In this document: positions 1-9,939 of the stretch, piece by piece
Layout: every line of letters begins with the position of its first letter
Numbering within the stretch: position 1 is the first letter of the stretch
Assembly: GCF_029227915.1 (NCBI RefSeq)
Contig: NC_079887.1
Span: 15,809,650 to 15,873,649, forward strand
Source: Hydractinia symbiolongicarpus
Taxonomy: Eukaryota > Cnidaria > Hydrozoa > Anthoathecata > Hydractiniidae
DNA: 64,000 nucleotides
Direction of reading: 5' to 3'
Made by a program: the position numbers and the translations under genes
The notes under the pieces: model-generated
Seen by the model: the letters and a program-made list of their open reading frames with translations, nothing else
Told to the model about the DNA's origin: nothing
Databases searched by the model: none

Positions 1-760
1 GAAATTCTTTAGTGAAATTAATCTCGCTAGTCAGTTTCGCTCAGAAACTCAACTACAAAACTTAATAAACTATAGAATTAAAGATATTCGTGAAACAGCC
101 TTTGTAAAAACGTTTTCTATCCGCCTTCGCTAAAGTTGAACTTACTTTAGATCTCGCAAAAGTTTTTCCTACAAAGCAGTGTTTCTTACCTTTATTATAT
201 ATCGCATTATGTCTTGTAGTAAAGAAGAGATCATTTGTCAATGAAAAGAGTACTTCAAATGTCTATTATAAATCTCTATGCCACGGTTTCGAATAAACGA
301 GACAATTGTTGCTTCGCTTTATCTAAATTTATTTCGCACCAGACTGTTCAAAGCGGAAATTAATAGCAGTTTTAAGAGATATAAAAACTGCATTGTGAAA
401 AGCTATTTAAAGGGAAAGCATTCGTTAAGTAACGCCCATAGCATATCTGATTTAGTTTTGGTAAAAGGATGAAATGAAGCATGTTCGAAGTAATTATGTC
501 GATAACAATGTCTTTTGTAAACAAGCGTCCAGTCCACATTTTTCTAAAAAAGGGCGTCCTAGGTTTGCTAAGAAACTTGCCTCATGTGAATTAAACTGAT
601 TTGTACGTTTATATAAACTTGTCATAAGAGCGACATGTTGTTTGTTATCTTTTCAGCTGAGATTATATGTTATTTTCTTATTCACTTTGTTCAACCGAAA
701 ATAAGAGCCTTATTGTCTACGTAATCTCTTCAAGACCTAGAACACTATTCGAGGAAGTAA
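1..760. other. No gene recognised
   Basis: AT-rich sequence with only short random open frames. The ORF at 278-472 is rich in Arg, Lys and Ser but resembles no family I know. I see no tRNA, repeat array or convincing splice-delimited exon here. Confidence 0.5.
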
Positions 761-766
761 AATTTA

Positions 767-1000
767 GTGAGTGGAGTCAGTATTCTATCTAAAATTTTGT
801 GGATTTTGATATGTCTCCCAGAAGTAGAAAATCCTCACGATAAATATCCCGTCAATATTTTAAAGAATGCGACTATTGTTGGTCATGTTCCGAGTTACGC
901 GTTATTGCGGGCTTATATGCGGGGGAACAGGATATATATAAGAAATTTAACAATATTCGCACATGATTTTTTTATGTGGTACAAACATTTCCGTGTGTGA
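767..1000 (+). pseudogene. HIRAN-like domain fragment
   Basis: The frame contains the stretch EVENPHDKYPVNI followed by ATIVGHVP. This resembles the core of HIRAN-type domains, which have a pattern like NxxDxxAV...hhGhhP and occur in SNF2-type helicases and in many expanded cnidarian proteins of unknown role. No start codon with context, no flanking exon and no continuation is visible. It is either one exon of a gene I cannot otherwise see or a decayed fragment, more likely the latter. Identification rests on about 25 residues and is weak. Confidence 0.3.
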
Positions 1001-1009
1001 TGCTGTAGC

Positions 1010-2340
1010 TATTCGAATCTGTCCAAAATTGGGTGTGTTATATAAAGTTTGGGACAAACAAAGTTGCTTTGAAAACCAAACTTAGATTTTTTTCTCATCG
1101 AGCAAAAACGACAGAACATATTCGTATAAAAAAAACATTTTCATTTTTGATCAAACACATGATCAAACATATGATTTTACCTAATAAAAGCCAATTCAAA
1201 AAAAAATTGAGGTTGTTTTGGAGGGAATAATTCATTGGCAAAAACAAAAACCTTAAACACTTTTAAACATTTCAGAAAATTGTTAAAGTATTGTAATTAC
1301 AAGTTATTCTAAAAAGAAATTTGCGGTTTTGAATTATTTCTTTTTAAAAATTTATATCCTGTCTTTCAATTTTTTTTAAAAAAAAATAATTTCAAAACCA
1401 CAAATTACTCTTTAGAATGCCAGTCTGTATTTTATTGCTGGTGTCTCGTACAAAGATTATTTGTAATATTCCCATCTGCATTTTAACCAGAAAGTGATAA
1501 AGCATGCGTTTATATGGAGATTCTCATACCGTAAACTTTCACTCAAAACTCCTACCTGTCCGTGGTAAACTTGCGTTCACACTTCTAGAATCATGCGTTT
1601 ACATAGTTTAAAAAGTACAATCCAAAATGAGATCATTATCCCGTAGTATGCGGTATTTTCCTTCTAACAATAACTACCACAGTTTTTTTTTTCCACATAC
1701 TAATATGAAAATTGCCATGTGAATAAAGGACACTAACATCGACACAAAATTCATGCTGATACAAATAGCAAGAATTTGCATTGGGTGGCAAGACCGCCTT
1801 ACCAATTAAACAATCTTCAAACAGTGCAAACAGTGTACTACTGCACGGCATCTTGTTAAGCCACAATTCAACAGAATCTAATGAGTTGTTTCCTAATACA
1901 TAGAACAATATAGTACAGAAATAGGTAACAATAAAAAAAAATTACAAATTACAAGAAAACAATTCTTTGACGTCTTAGTATGATTTATTGATTTCCGCCA
2001 GCGAAGGCGGAATCTTTAAAATCGTCTGAGGAGATAGAGAGATAGAGAGATAGATAGATAGAGACAGCGCAGCTAGACTGGACGCCCGAAACTTATGCAG
2101 GCTAAAGATTCTTTTCTGAGAACGAGGCTAAAATGAGTTTTATGCCAATAAGAATCCTAACAGTGCAACAGATTGTTTTATTATCCAATGAACAATACTT
2201 TATTAAAGTTTATATGCCACCGAAAGTTAAGGCTCGTGCAATGTAGCATAAATGAAGATCGTCTTTTAATGCCCATCATTCAGCAAAACTAATTAATTAT
2301 TCATGATTTATTTATTGAGTTGTATTTTAACATTGCATGC
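1010..2340. other. Intergenic, no gene recognised
   Basis: AT-rich. A short GAGATA/GATA microsatellite lies at about 2030-2065. The minus-strand frame at 1636-1908 has no recognisable motif. Nothing else is supportable. Confidence 0.5.
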
Positions 2341-2342
2341 TA

Positions 2343-2778
2343 GTTAAGGCCAGGATTCACTTGTATAATATCAGTAAATATATTCTATAATACAGTTATA
2401 ATTTTTCTACAATATACTTATAATTTGTTAAAATATCGTTATAATTTCATTTGATTTCATAACATTGTTGCCACAACAACGCTAGCAGATAGTAGATCTA
2501 TTGTCACACAAACAAAAGGCATTCGAAACCAGATCACCAACAATATTATTAAAATCAAACTCGTTTGATTTTATTTAAATATTATAGCCATGCAGCAAAT
2601 TCTGAGGTTCAGCACCTGACATGTGCGTACATGTCAGGTGCTGAAATTATACATATTATAGCTATATTATAAGAAATTATAAGAAATTACAACTCTATTT
2701 TAAACATATTTTAAGAAATTATATTGATATTATAAGTGATATTTCAGTGATATTGTACAAGTGTATCAGGCCCTTTAC
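2343..2778. repeat. MITE-like element with imperfect terminal inverted repeats
   Basis: The left end (GTTAAGGCCAGGATTCACTT onward) aligns with the reverse complement of the right end (GTAAAGGGCCTGATACACTT onward), and similarity continues for roughly 45-50 bases per arm with scattered mismatches. The interior is non-coding and very AT-rich. At 2608-2645 it carries a perfect 17-bp hairpin with a 4-base loop. Size (about 436 bp), lack of coding capacity and inverted termini fit a MITE. I cannot define the target-site duplication with confidence. Confidence 0.6.
2608..2645. repeat. Perfect 17-bp hairpin
   Basis: TTCAGCACCTGACATGT at 2608-2624 is exactly complementary to 2629-2645 across the 4-base loop GCGT. 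It lies inside the MITE-like element and is far more perfect than that element's outer arms. Confidence 0.85.
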
Positions 2779-3074
2779 AATAATAATTGAGAATACTCAA
2801 TGATTTATTTACCCCATAATTCTCCGTTTTCAAGATCAACTTAAAATTTTAAAATCTTTTAGGCTAATGGCGGAAATCTTCAAGCCCCTGGGCTTCTTGT
2901 TCCTAATAAAACCATTTTTAAAATATGTTAAATTGTCAAAATAAAGCGTGCGCACTTGTGAAAATTGTGAGATATTGTCCAAGTGCACACGCTTTAACAA
3001 AATTAATTGTGAACTTTTTGCATTATACTTAAAGGTCAGAAACTTTCTCGGGCAGATACTTTCGTTTTTTACGT

Positions 3075-3235
3075 TTTTGGCCCTTTTTCGCAAAAGTTTT
3101 TTCACGCGAAAATAACCTTTTCTCTTCGATTCGCGAAAGTTTTTTCCGCGAAATTTGTTCCAAAAACCGCGAAAATTAAGTTCGCGTTTATCTTGATACG
3201 CGAAAGTTTATGCTCGATTTCAGGCGCACTTGGTA
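3075..3235. repeat. Cluster of CGCGAAA motifs, probable transposon end
   Basis: The motif CGCGAAA or its complement TTCGCG recurs at least seven times in about 160 bases, in both orientations. The same kind of motif decorates the termini of the pogo-like element at 25738-28130, so this is probably the subterminal region of a related, otherwise lost element. No transposase is visible nearby. Confidence 0.4.
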
Positions 3236-4005
3236 TAATAAAACTTCAATCGAGAATGAAAGATCTATAAGAAAAAAAACAGGTATTTTAATCACGTGAC
3301 TGATCTATGACGTCATTTTATCAGAAAGAGTGTATAATTTTCTTCAAATTTAATGTACTTCTTATCTGCGTTCAAATGAGTATTGTTTTTGTAAGAATTA
3401 ATTGCTTCAAGTTGTAATACATTTCGAATCATTTTGAATATGGGAGGCATGGTGAAGAGATTTTTAAGAAGGAAAACAATCAAAGGACAGCCAGGTATTA
3501 AAGAAACGTGGAAAATGCACGGGTTCGTCCGTCCTTTTTATACCGCATTACGTGCTTCTCGCTATTGCGCAGCTAAGCTACCATTTTGCGTGAAGGACGG
3601 ACGGATAATATAGATAATCCAATCATTATTCTTTATACTGCTTAAAAGCCAGGAAAAATATTTAGATGAAGCATAAAAGACTGCAGTATTATCGAGGCTC
3701 TAAATCTTCTCGTGATGATGTAAAGAAATACCACGCAAATCCGATAAAACTGTTTAGTCAACAAAAGGACCTGGTCCGATAATGTCTCTCTTATTTGAGG
3801 ATGAAATAGTAAGGACATTTATGAGTATTCAGTCAGATGCACCTTTGCCAATTCAAGTTCGCGATCTCAGCAATTCATGCTTTAGACATAACATTTATCC
3901 TTCTTCTTAGTTTGGAGCGAGAACCACTGATTTATTGCCACAGTCTTGATGAGAAACTGTCGTATGAGCATATACACTTTGATGGGACGTTTATCAAGTG
4001 TGAAG

Positions 4006-4078
4006 TGGCGCGTGGCCTTGTGGTTATGGAGTTCCCTTCGTAATCACAAGGTACGTGGTTCGGTCCACAGCGCGGGCA
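4006..4078 (+). repeat. tRNA-like sequence, probable SINE head
   Basis: TGGCCTTGTGG at 4013-4023 fits a pol III A box. GGTTCGGTCC at 4057-4066 is close to a B box. The 44-base spacing is that of a tRNA without a long variable arm. The acceptor and T stems do not pair properly, so it is not a functional tRNA. A tRNA-derived SINE head or a decayed tRNA are the likely alternatives. No tail or second copy was found. Confidence 0.35.
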
Positions 4079-4519
4079 TGCTAGAATCCCGGACTTAGTT
4101 TATTGGAAAAGAGGGCCGAATTTCATAGTTCGTCTCACAAGCAGTTATAAATACTGTTTTTACAAAAGACAAAGGCATTACGAACTTGTCAAAGTTTACT
4201 TGTCAATGATCGCAAACGGACTTAGGACTTCGTTTCTTATGTTATTTGGTAAGTTTCAAATTCTTAACTCATACTAACTTTTGCTGATGTTAGCACACCC
4301 CGTTTCCCCGAATTTTAGCACCTTAGCGGGCCGTCGTGTGGATTGTTCCGAAATGCGGACATGGCAAAAACTGCTGTCGATGCTATTTACCTGGCCTACA
4401 CATCTCCCAAAGGGAAGCTTTTGCAACCTGCCGGTTGCAGAGTTTTGACAAGGCGATTCTATTTGGCCAGTTAGAGAAATAGCCAAAAATCGGCCTTTTC
4501 CAATAATATTATGTCCAGG

Positions 4520-4705
4520 ATATTTTTTGGTCCCTCGCAAGGGACCAAAAAATTTGTTTGAAATAGAACTAAACTACATTAAATTACTACTAAATAGAAC
4601 GTTCGAGATAAAGAAAAGAAAATACCTTAGGCGGACCACAAAGGGACCGAGACTTTAATTCGAGATAGAGAGAAGTTCGAGATAGAGGGATTCCATTGTA
4701 TGTTC
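4520..4705. repeat. Pogo/Tigger-type terminal remnant
   Basis: The sequence carries two copies of TTCGAGATAGAG separated by a short spacer, preceded by GGACCACAAAGGGACCGAGA and ending in GGGATTCCATTGTA. Such TTCGAGATAGAG ends are familiar from Tigger/pogo-like elements, where the complement reads as the left terminus. No transposase accompanies it. GC-richer sequence at 4280-4540 may be residual interior but is not identifiable. Confidence 0.4.
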
Positions 4706-5192
4706 AAACCTAAAAAGAACAATTTGTCCTGAATTCTGTAAAAATAGAAACACATTTACGCTCTGTTAAAACTTAGATGTTCTTAAAAAAAGCTGAATTA
4801 TTTTTAAAATCCGATTAAAATTAATGCTAGGAAATAAGTTTAAAAAGCATCCACTAAGAATCTGGGGGGGGTGTTTTTACTCGCCTGGCGCGTCTGGGTT
4901 TTTCTAGGCACCCTACGAAACACGACGCTGGAAGAACGACGCCGTCGAGTGTAGTGTTTTTATGTCAGTGCGCATGCGCATCTCAGGGAAAATCCCATAA
5001 CCAAGTCGTCCTGATCAACACGACACCACGAGAACAGCCATTTTGAAGTCGTCCCAAAATGAGTATGGCTGAAGCTACAAATATTGCTAAAAAGGTAACA
5101 TTTATTATTATAAATAATAATATTTTAAATTGGTCACCACATACGTTTTAAGATATATGGTTTTAGCTTTTGTTTTTATTTTTAGCTCCCGA

Positions 5193-5450
5193 ATGAGATG
5201 GACTGAGCCACACGACACGTTATTGTGCAGTGAAATCCTACATATAAAGCCATATAAGTTTAAGCCAGGCAGTAAAGAATCTGGTACTGCTTGGACCAGT
5301 GTCGAAGATTTAATTTCCATCACACAGGTTACATTTTCGACCAAAAAGTCAGTGCGTGACAGGTCACGACTTTTAATAGATAAGTACAAAAAGAAAATAA
5401 GACAACAAGAATCATTCTCTGGTTTTTCTAAGACTTGGCATTTTGTCTGA
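5193..5450 (+). CDS. Small Myb/MADF-like DNA-binding domain ORF, partial
   Basis: From ATG 5193 the frame reads MRWTEPHDTLLCSEIL, then KPYKFKPGS, AWTSVEDL and SVRDRSRLLIDKYKKK, and stops after 85 residues. The spacing of Trp residues and the RWT...LL...EI / AWT / SVRDR...LL..K pattern match Myb/SANT-MADF-like domains that are highly amplified in cnidarian genomes, often beside transposase-type genes. The family proteins I know continue with an acidic segment after this domain, so the stop suggests truncation. The coding stretch is preceded by TTTTTATTTTTAG, a plausible splice acceptor. A short upstream frame starting ATGAGTATGGCTGAAG (5059) ends at a good donor (AAG|GTAACA) but does not join in phase, so it may be an untranslated or unrelated leader. 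Confidence 0.4.
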   Translation: MRWTEPHDTLLCSEILHIKPYKFKPGSKESGTAWTSVEDLISITQVTFSTKKSVRDRSRLLIDKYKKKIRQQESFSGFSKTWHFV

Positions 5451-5459
5451 TACTGTAAG

Positions 5460-6700
5460 CTAGCTAACTTATAGTCACTGATTTTGTAAACAAACATTTG
5501 TTACGGTTTTGGAATAATTTTCGTAGGCATAATTTACGTAAGACGTCATTTCAATGGACGCTGCGTTTTTAATTAGGCTGGAAGACGTCGTCGGCCACTC
5601 GATGCACAAAGTTGAGCGCTGTGTTTCAACATGGTCAAGAATATATGTCTGTTTATATTGACACAAGATGAAGCTGGCGAACCTTGAAGATAGGCTTTGT
5701 TTCTTTTTCCACTATGTTGTTTGATACTCAAATTTTATTTTTTAGCAGACACTACCTTCAAGGACCGTCCAAAATTGAACTTTATTCACAGGTAAGAAAA
5801 CTGAAAGCATAAGTAGGAAATAATATTGATGAGTTCAATTTTTATGTTTAGAACGCCAAAATTGTACAATTTGTAGTTTGAAATATGTTTTTTTTTCTTT
5901 TTCCATGTCTAAAGCTGTTGGAAGACGATCATTTTTATCATAAAAGTTCTTCTCCCAAGAATTCAGTTGTTTCTCGACACTCTCTAAACTAGTTCAATAA
6001 TCTAGGTAGTTGAAAGCAGAAAAGTGACCAATGTAGCTAGCCCTGTGTCCACCTGCTTTTAGTAATTAAAATTGTAAGTTTAGGGTAGGGGAAGTTGACA
6101 ATTGGTTTTCATTACCGAGTTCTTTTTAGCTCTAGATGCTTCATCATGGCATTTTCAACCACATGTTTTTAACAACATGTTGCTTTTTTTCTAACTTTGG
6201 CTTACGTCATTTTAAGGGATCGGCAACAAATAGAGTGTATCTAAGAAGGAAGATGACCTTACCAAAATTGTCATATTTATCAGCTATATGCCAGACGTAT
6301 GCATGTATGTATATTAACCTTTCAGACGATAAGACGTGGCAGTTTTAAAATATTAAAAGTACAATATAACACCACACTTTCTTTCTTTTTTTTTCTTTCA
6401 GTTAAGATAAATTTATAGTATGCATGCATGCGCATGCATGCATGTTGATTAATATTTATTTCTATAATGACATAATTTACAATTAGCCGGTCACTAACAA
6501 AGTAGCAAGGCGTTCGCTAAAAATACATGTATATACAGTAAATACCAGAAAAGCAGAAAATACTAACAATAAAAAAATCTTTTTTTTAAAAAACTTCCTA
6601 ATTAAAACTTAGTAGTTGCCTATTGTGCACACTGCAGACACATTCGTCCGGCCTACGGAAAAGCATATGCGGTATGCGCAATAGATGTGACATATTCAGG
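5460..6700. other. Intergenic, no gene recognised
   Basis: AT-rich with poly-T runs. An alternating purine-pyrimidine block of TGCA/GCGC lies at 6419-6445. No convincing coding sequence. Confidence 0.5.
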
Positions 6701-6727
6701 GATCAAGACAGTCGAGACTAAAAACAA

Positions 6728-7810
6728 TTACACAGAGAATCTCAAAAACGTTTTGCAAACTTTTATTGTGCCGCTAATTGCGCGCATCTGTATTGTTCGT
6801 ATTAAGCTAGAGTTTTCCTTTTGCGTGAAACCGAGATCGTTCAAACTGCTTTCCAAGCGTTTAGGAACAGTTCCAAGTGCACCGACAATAGCAGGCACAA
6901 ACGAGAAGGTATAGTCTTTGTACATTAACTGCATATTGCGTATTAAAGGTCCGTAAATGTTCTCTTTTTCGCATATCTTCGATGTAACGTTTACATCAGC
7001 AGGGCAGCTAATTTCGATAATCTTGCATGTTTTACTTTGTAAACCTCACTGGATGATATCGGGTTTGTTGTGTTTAACCTCTGTCGCTGTCTTCACCGGT
7101 ACGTTCCACCAATACTCCTTACACCCTTCCTTGTACACAAACTCGTTTTCGCTGCATTTGACGTTCGCATAAGGGTCTTCCTTCTTCCGTAATGCCGTAT
7201 AGACCGTTGCTGCAATCGGGTCATGTCGCAATGGGAGATAATATCTAGCTGACATATTCGGACATGACGAGGCGACGTGTGTGATGTCTTCGACGTGCAC
7301 TTTGCAGAGTCGGCATCGGTTGTTGTGTTTAGGCTGCAAACCGGCTTTTTTATCGCGGCGGTATTGAAGGTCTTTCGTATTGATTTCTTGTTCGTACAGT
7401 GCATGTGCATAACCTTCAAAATGCGAAGTCATATACTTGTTCGCCGACCAAGATGTTGTTTTGGCGAGATTTACACTTTCTTGTGATGATATCTTTCTCC
7501 AGATATAGCTGTGCGTAGCTTTTTCTTCAAATCGTTGTAATCTCTGTTTTTTACAGTGCTGTAAGTACTTCTGTGATAGTTTCTGTGGCGCACAGTTTTC
7601 TTCAACATCGATGTTCGCAGTTGATAAAAACTCTCTAGCTTGTCGTACGATGCATTCGCTTTCTCCTTCCACAACCTTTTTGAGATAGGGATTACGTTGT
7701 GTGCTTTGGTGTAGGTGTTGGTTAATTGATATTATGCGGCTTTCATATGCCTCCTTGACCATCTTGAGACCCCGGCCTCCTTCTTTTCGTTGGTGCATAT
7801 ATTCGATCAA
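6728..7810 (-). pseudogene. LINE C-terminal CCHC knuckle and restriction-like endonuclease
   Basis: The segment contains RKEGGRGLKMVKEAYESRI and a knuckle of pattern C-x2-C-x8-H-x4-C (CRLC...HVASSC). After that comes an endonuclease-like region with KPDII, then KIIEISCPAD and FVPAIVGALGTVPKRL, ending at the stop at 6728. KPD...IIEISCP resembles the PD-(D/E)XK core of R2-type endonucleases. A TGA at 7046-7048 falls between KPDIIQ and the continuation, where the family probably has a tryptophan. The frame is otherwise open to 6728. Confidence 0.6.
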
Positions 7811-7918
7811 CGTCAGAGTTACGATGAAAGTTACCAGTCATACTCAATACTTTTCTAGTTTTTATATCAATCGCCTTGATTTAGTCTTTAGTCCAGTTTA
7901 AAATGCCGAATGTTGGTG

Positions 7919-8857
7919 TCAGGACAGGTAAAGCAAATGAGTTGTGAGCGATGTATTTGTCTTCAAATCGTCCACAAAGAATAAATGTGTTATGTCCTGG
8001 TTTCGGTTCCCGTTGTTACCAATGGAATATCCTTTAAGATTCTTTAGAAGGAATGACATGGGATTTAATGACAAAATAAACAAGAGAACTGACAAACTGT
8101 GCCCTTGAAATATGCCTTTTATGTATTCGATAGTGTCTGATTCGTACGATTCATTTTCGCCATTAATGCATACCTTTGTCGTCCATGTTTTTGTTAGTGA
8201 ATCGATGGCATCAATCATAATCCTGGGAACCTTAGCAAGACGCAAAGACTCAATTATCCATGAATGCGGTACAGAGTCAAAGGCTTTTTGATAATCGAGC
8301 CAAATAGTGACTAGGTTGCGACGATTGTTTTTAACCTCGCTTAGCACCGTTTTGTTGATTAACTACTGTTCAACGCAACCCCAGACATCACGCTTCCCTC
8401 CAGCTTGTTCGGTGGTTATAATGTTGTTAACCTCACAGTGGTCTTGTAGAAAAACATTGATACAGCCTGTATACATTTTAAACATTAAATTTTGACAAGC
8501 GATTGGTCGATAGTTCTTAGCAAGATGTGTTTCTGCTGACTTGGGAATAAGCTGGGTACGTGCTCTGGTTAACCAACTTGGTAATTGTTGTCGTCCATTG
8601 TATGTATTGTCAAACAAATAGATTAAAGCATTTCTATAAAACGTTAAGTGTTTATACCAGTATCCTACAATTAGATCATTACCTGGAGCTTTCCCATTTT
8701 GCATCTTGCTTACGACTTTGCTAAGTATCTGTCCGTCAATGGTGTACTGATTTTGCCGGACATTGGTGCAGTAGTTGGTGCAATGTTTCAAGCCATGCTG
8801 CTTTATCGTTATGCATGACTTGTTTTGACCATAACTCTTTCCAGTAAGATTCGACAT
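7919..8857 (-). pseudogene. LINE reverse transcriptase core, broken
   Basis: The finger region NGKAPGNDLIVGYWYKHL, KNYRPIACQNLMFKMYT, the catalytic-aspartate motif WLDYQKAFDSVPHSWI, the GIFQGHSLS turn and the FFVDDLK box (the YxDD equivalent, F-V-D-D here) appear in RT order. A TAG at 8363-8365 interrupts an otherwise continuous frame between VEQ and LINKTVLSEV. Just after VDDLK the frame shifts, and the thumb region is missing: the sequence jumps to a segment related to NWTKD...IDIKTRKVL around 7850. Catalytic residues are present but the enzyme cannot be made from this copy. Confidence 0.7.
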
Positions 8858-9875
8858 CTTCTTTCGGAGGTATGTCTTTAGTAGAGTTGTAATCTCCCTT
8901 CATTTGCCTGTACACTAACTTAGGGTTTTTTGCAAAATGTTTGTTTAATGTTCTTCGTTCCGAAGGTCGTTTTTGATATTTCAACCGTTCACTCGTTGCT
9001 TTTAGGTCTTGTTGAAGCATAGTTTTTTGATAGTTCATGTTCCTTATGCCGACATTTCCGTATCTCTTTTGTAGTATTTTTTTTATCTTGCGCTGATGAT
9101 TTGTTAGCGTTCCGTTTTGTTGGCATTGTATTACGAGGTGGACATGCGATAGCTTTCGTCTGATGGAGTTAATCTTCTCTTCCAGGTTTATAATCCACCG
9201 CTTTTGCGGAGGCTTTGCCGCCTTTGACTTTTGTTCTCTGGCACAATTTAAATACTGGTTTACGGTGACTGCAGCTGTATATATTATGTTGTTAATATCT
9301 ATATACGAAGGCGTTTTTTCTAGCTTTAGTTGTTGCAAGTATTCATCGGCTACCGTATTAATAGCTTGTATTATTTCATTATTGGGTTTCATTATTACTT
9401 TTGTTAGGAATGTTCTTTCTGTAATATCAAGCTTGTTAAAAGTATAAAAATTGCCCATGAACCTCTCACGCTGATGTTTTATCAGTTCGTTATTGCCTTC
9501 ATCGGTCGATTCATTTGTAAGCAAAGGGGGAGTGTTTTGTTCAATAGGGTTGTTAACTTGCGCTGAGTTTATTGTTTGAGAAATAATTACCTCAACTTCT
9601 GTGTCCCTTGTTTTATCGGTTTCTTTTGTTAAATGCAAATTCTTTTTTTCAACAAACGTAGCTTGTTGTCGTAACTGCTTTGCGTTAAAATTTGAAAGTT
9701 CTGGATATAATTCGTCCCAAAATAATTTTAATCTGTTCATGTATCCTTTAGAGGGGTCACTCCTTGCTTTTATATAACATTTATATAAATCACGATTATG
9801 TTCATAAGTCCAAACAAAGTGGTGTGAATAATTTCTATTTCTACGGTAACTTACTGTTGTTTGCTCAGCCGCCAT
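8736..9875 (-). pseudogene. LINE N-terminal part with Myb-like domain
   Basis: About 380 codons from the probable start at 9875 (MAAEQTTVSYRRNRN). The first 80 residues include FVWTYEHNRDLYKCYIKA, LKLFWDELYP and AKQLRQQATFVEKK, a Myb/SANT-like helix-turn-helix with the usual aromatic residues. It probably binds target DNA, by analogy with R2. A low-complexity hydrophilic stretch and a Lys/Arg/Gln-rich helical segment (KRPSERRTLNKHF, KLVYRQMKGDY) lead into the RT. The frame terminates early because a frameshift separates it from the RT frame that begins by about 8857. Confidence 0.6.
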
Positions 9876-9939
9876 ATTTACCAAGTTAAAAAAGTTAATA
9901 ATATTTCTATGCAACAAAGTAATAAGTTCTTGCACTTTA

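Larger units (their letters stand above)
6728..9875 (-). mobile_element. Decayed R2-like (restriction-like-endonuclease) LINE
   Basis: One element reads right to left. It has an N-terminal Myb-like domain (ATG at 9875), then a helical region, a reverse transcriptase, a CCHC knuckle, a PD-(D/E)XK-like endonuclease and a final stop at 6728. The order N-terminal DNA-binding domain, RT, C-terminal CCHC and endonuclease is that of R2/NeSL-type non-LTR retrotransposons, not of L1-type elements with an N-terminal APE domain. The copy is dead: there is a frameshift at about 8740-8860, a TAG at 8363-8365, a frameshift plus internal deletion at about 7810-7950, and a TGA at 7046-7048. Poly-A-like runs at about 6570-6600 may mark the 3' tail. 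No target duplication was identified. Confidence 0.75.

Noticed and set aside
4006-4078. Functional tRNA gene
   Set aside because: Acceptor and T stems do not pair, and only the promoter boxes are recognisable.
5108-5497. 129-residue minus-strand ORF
   Set aside because: Antisense to the Myb/MADF-like frame, with no recognisable motif of its own.
9163-9447. 94-residue plus-strand hydrophobic ORF
   Set aside because: Antisense shadow of the LINE N-terminal frame.
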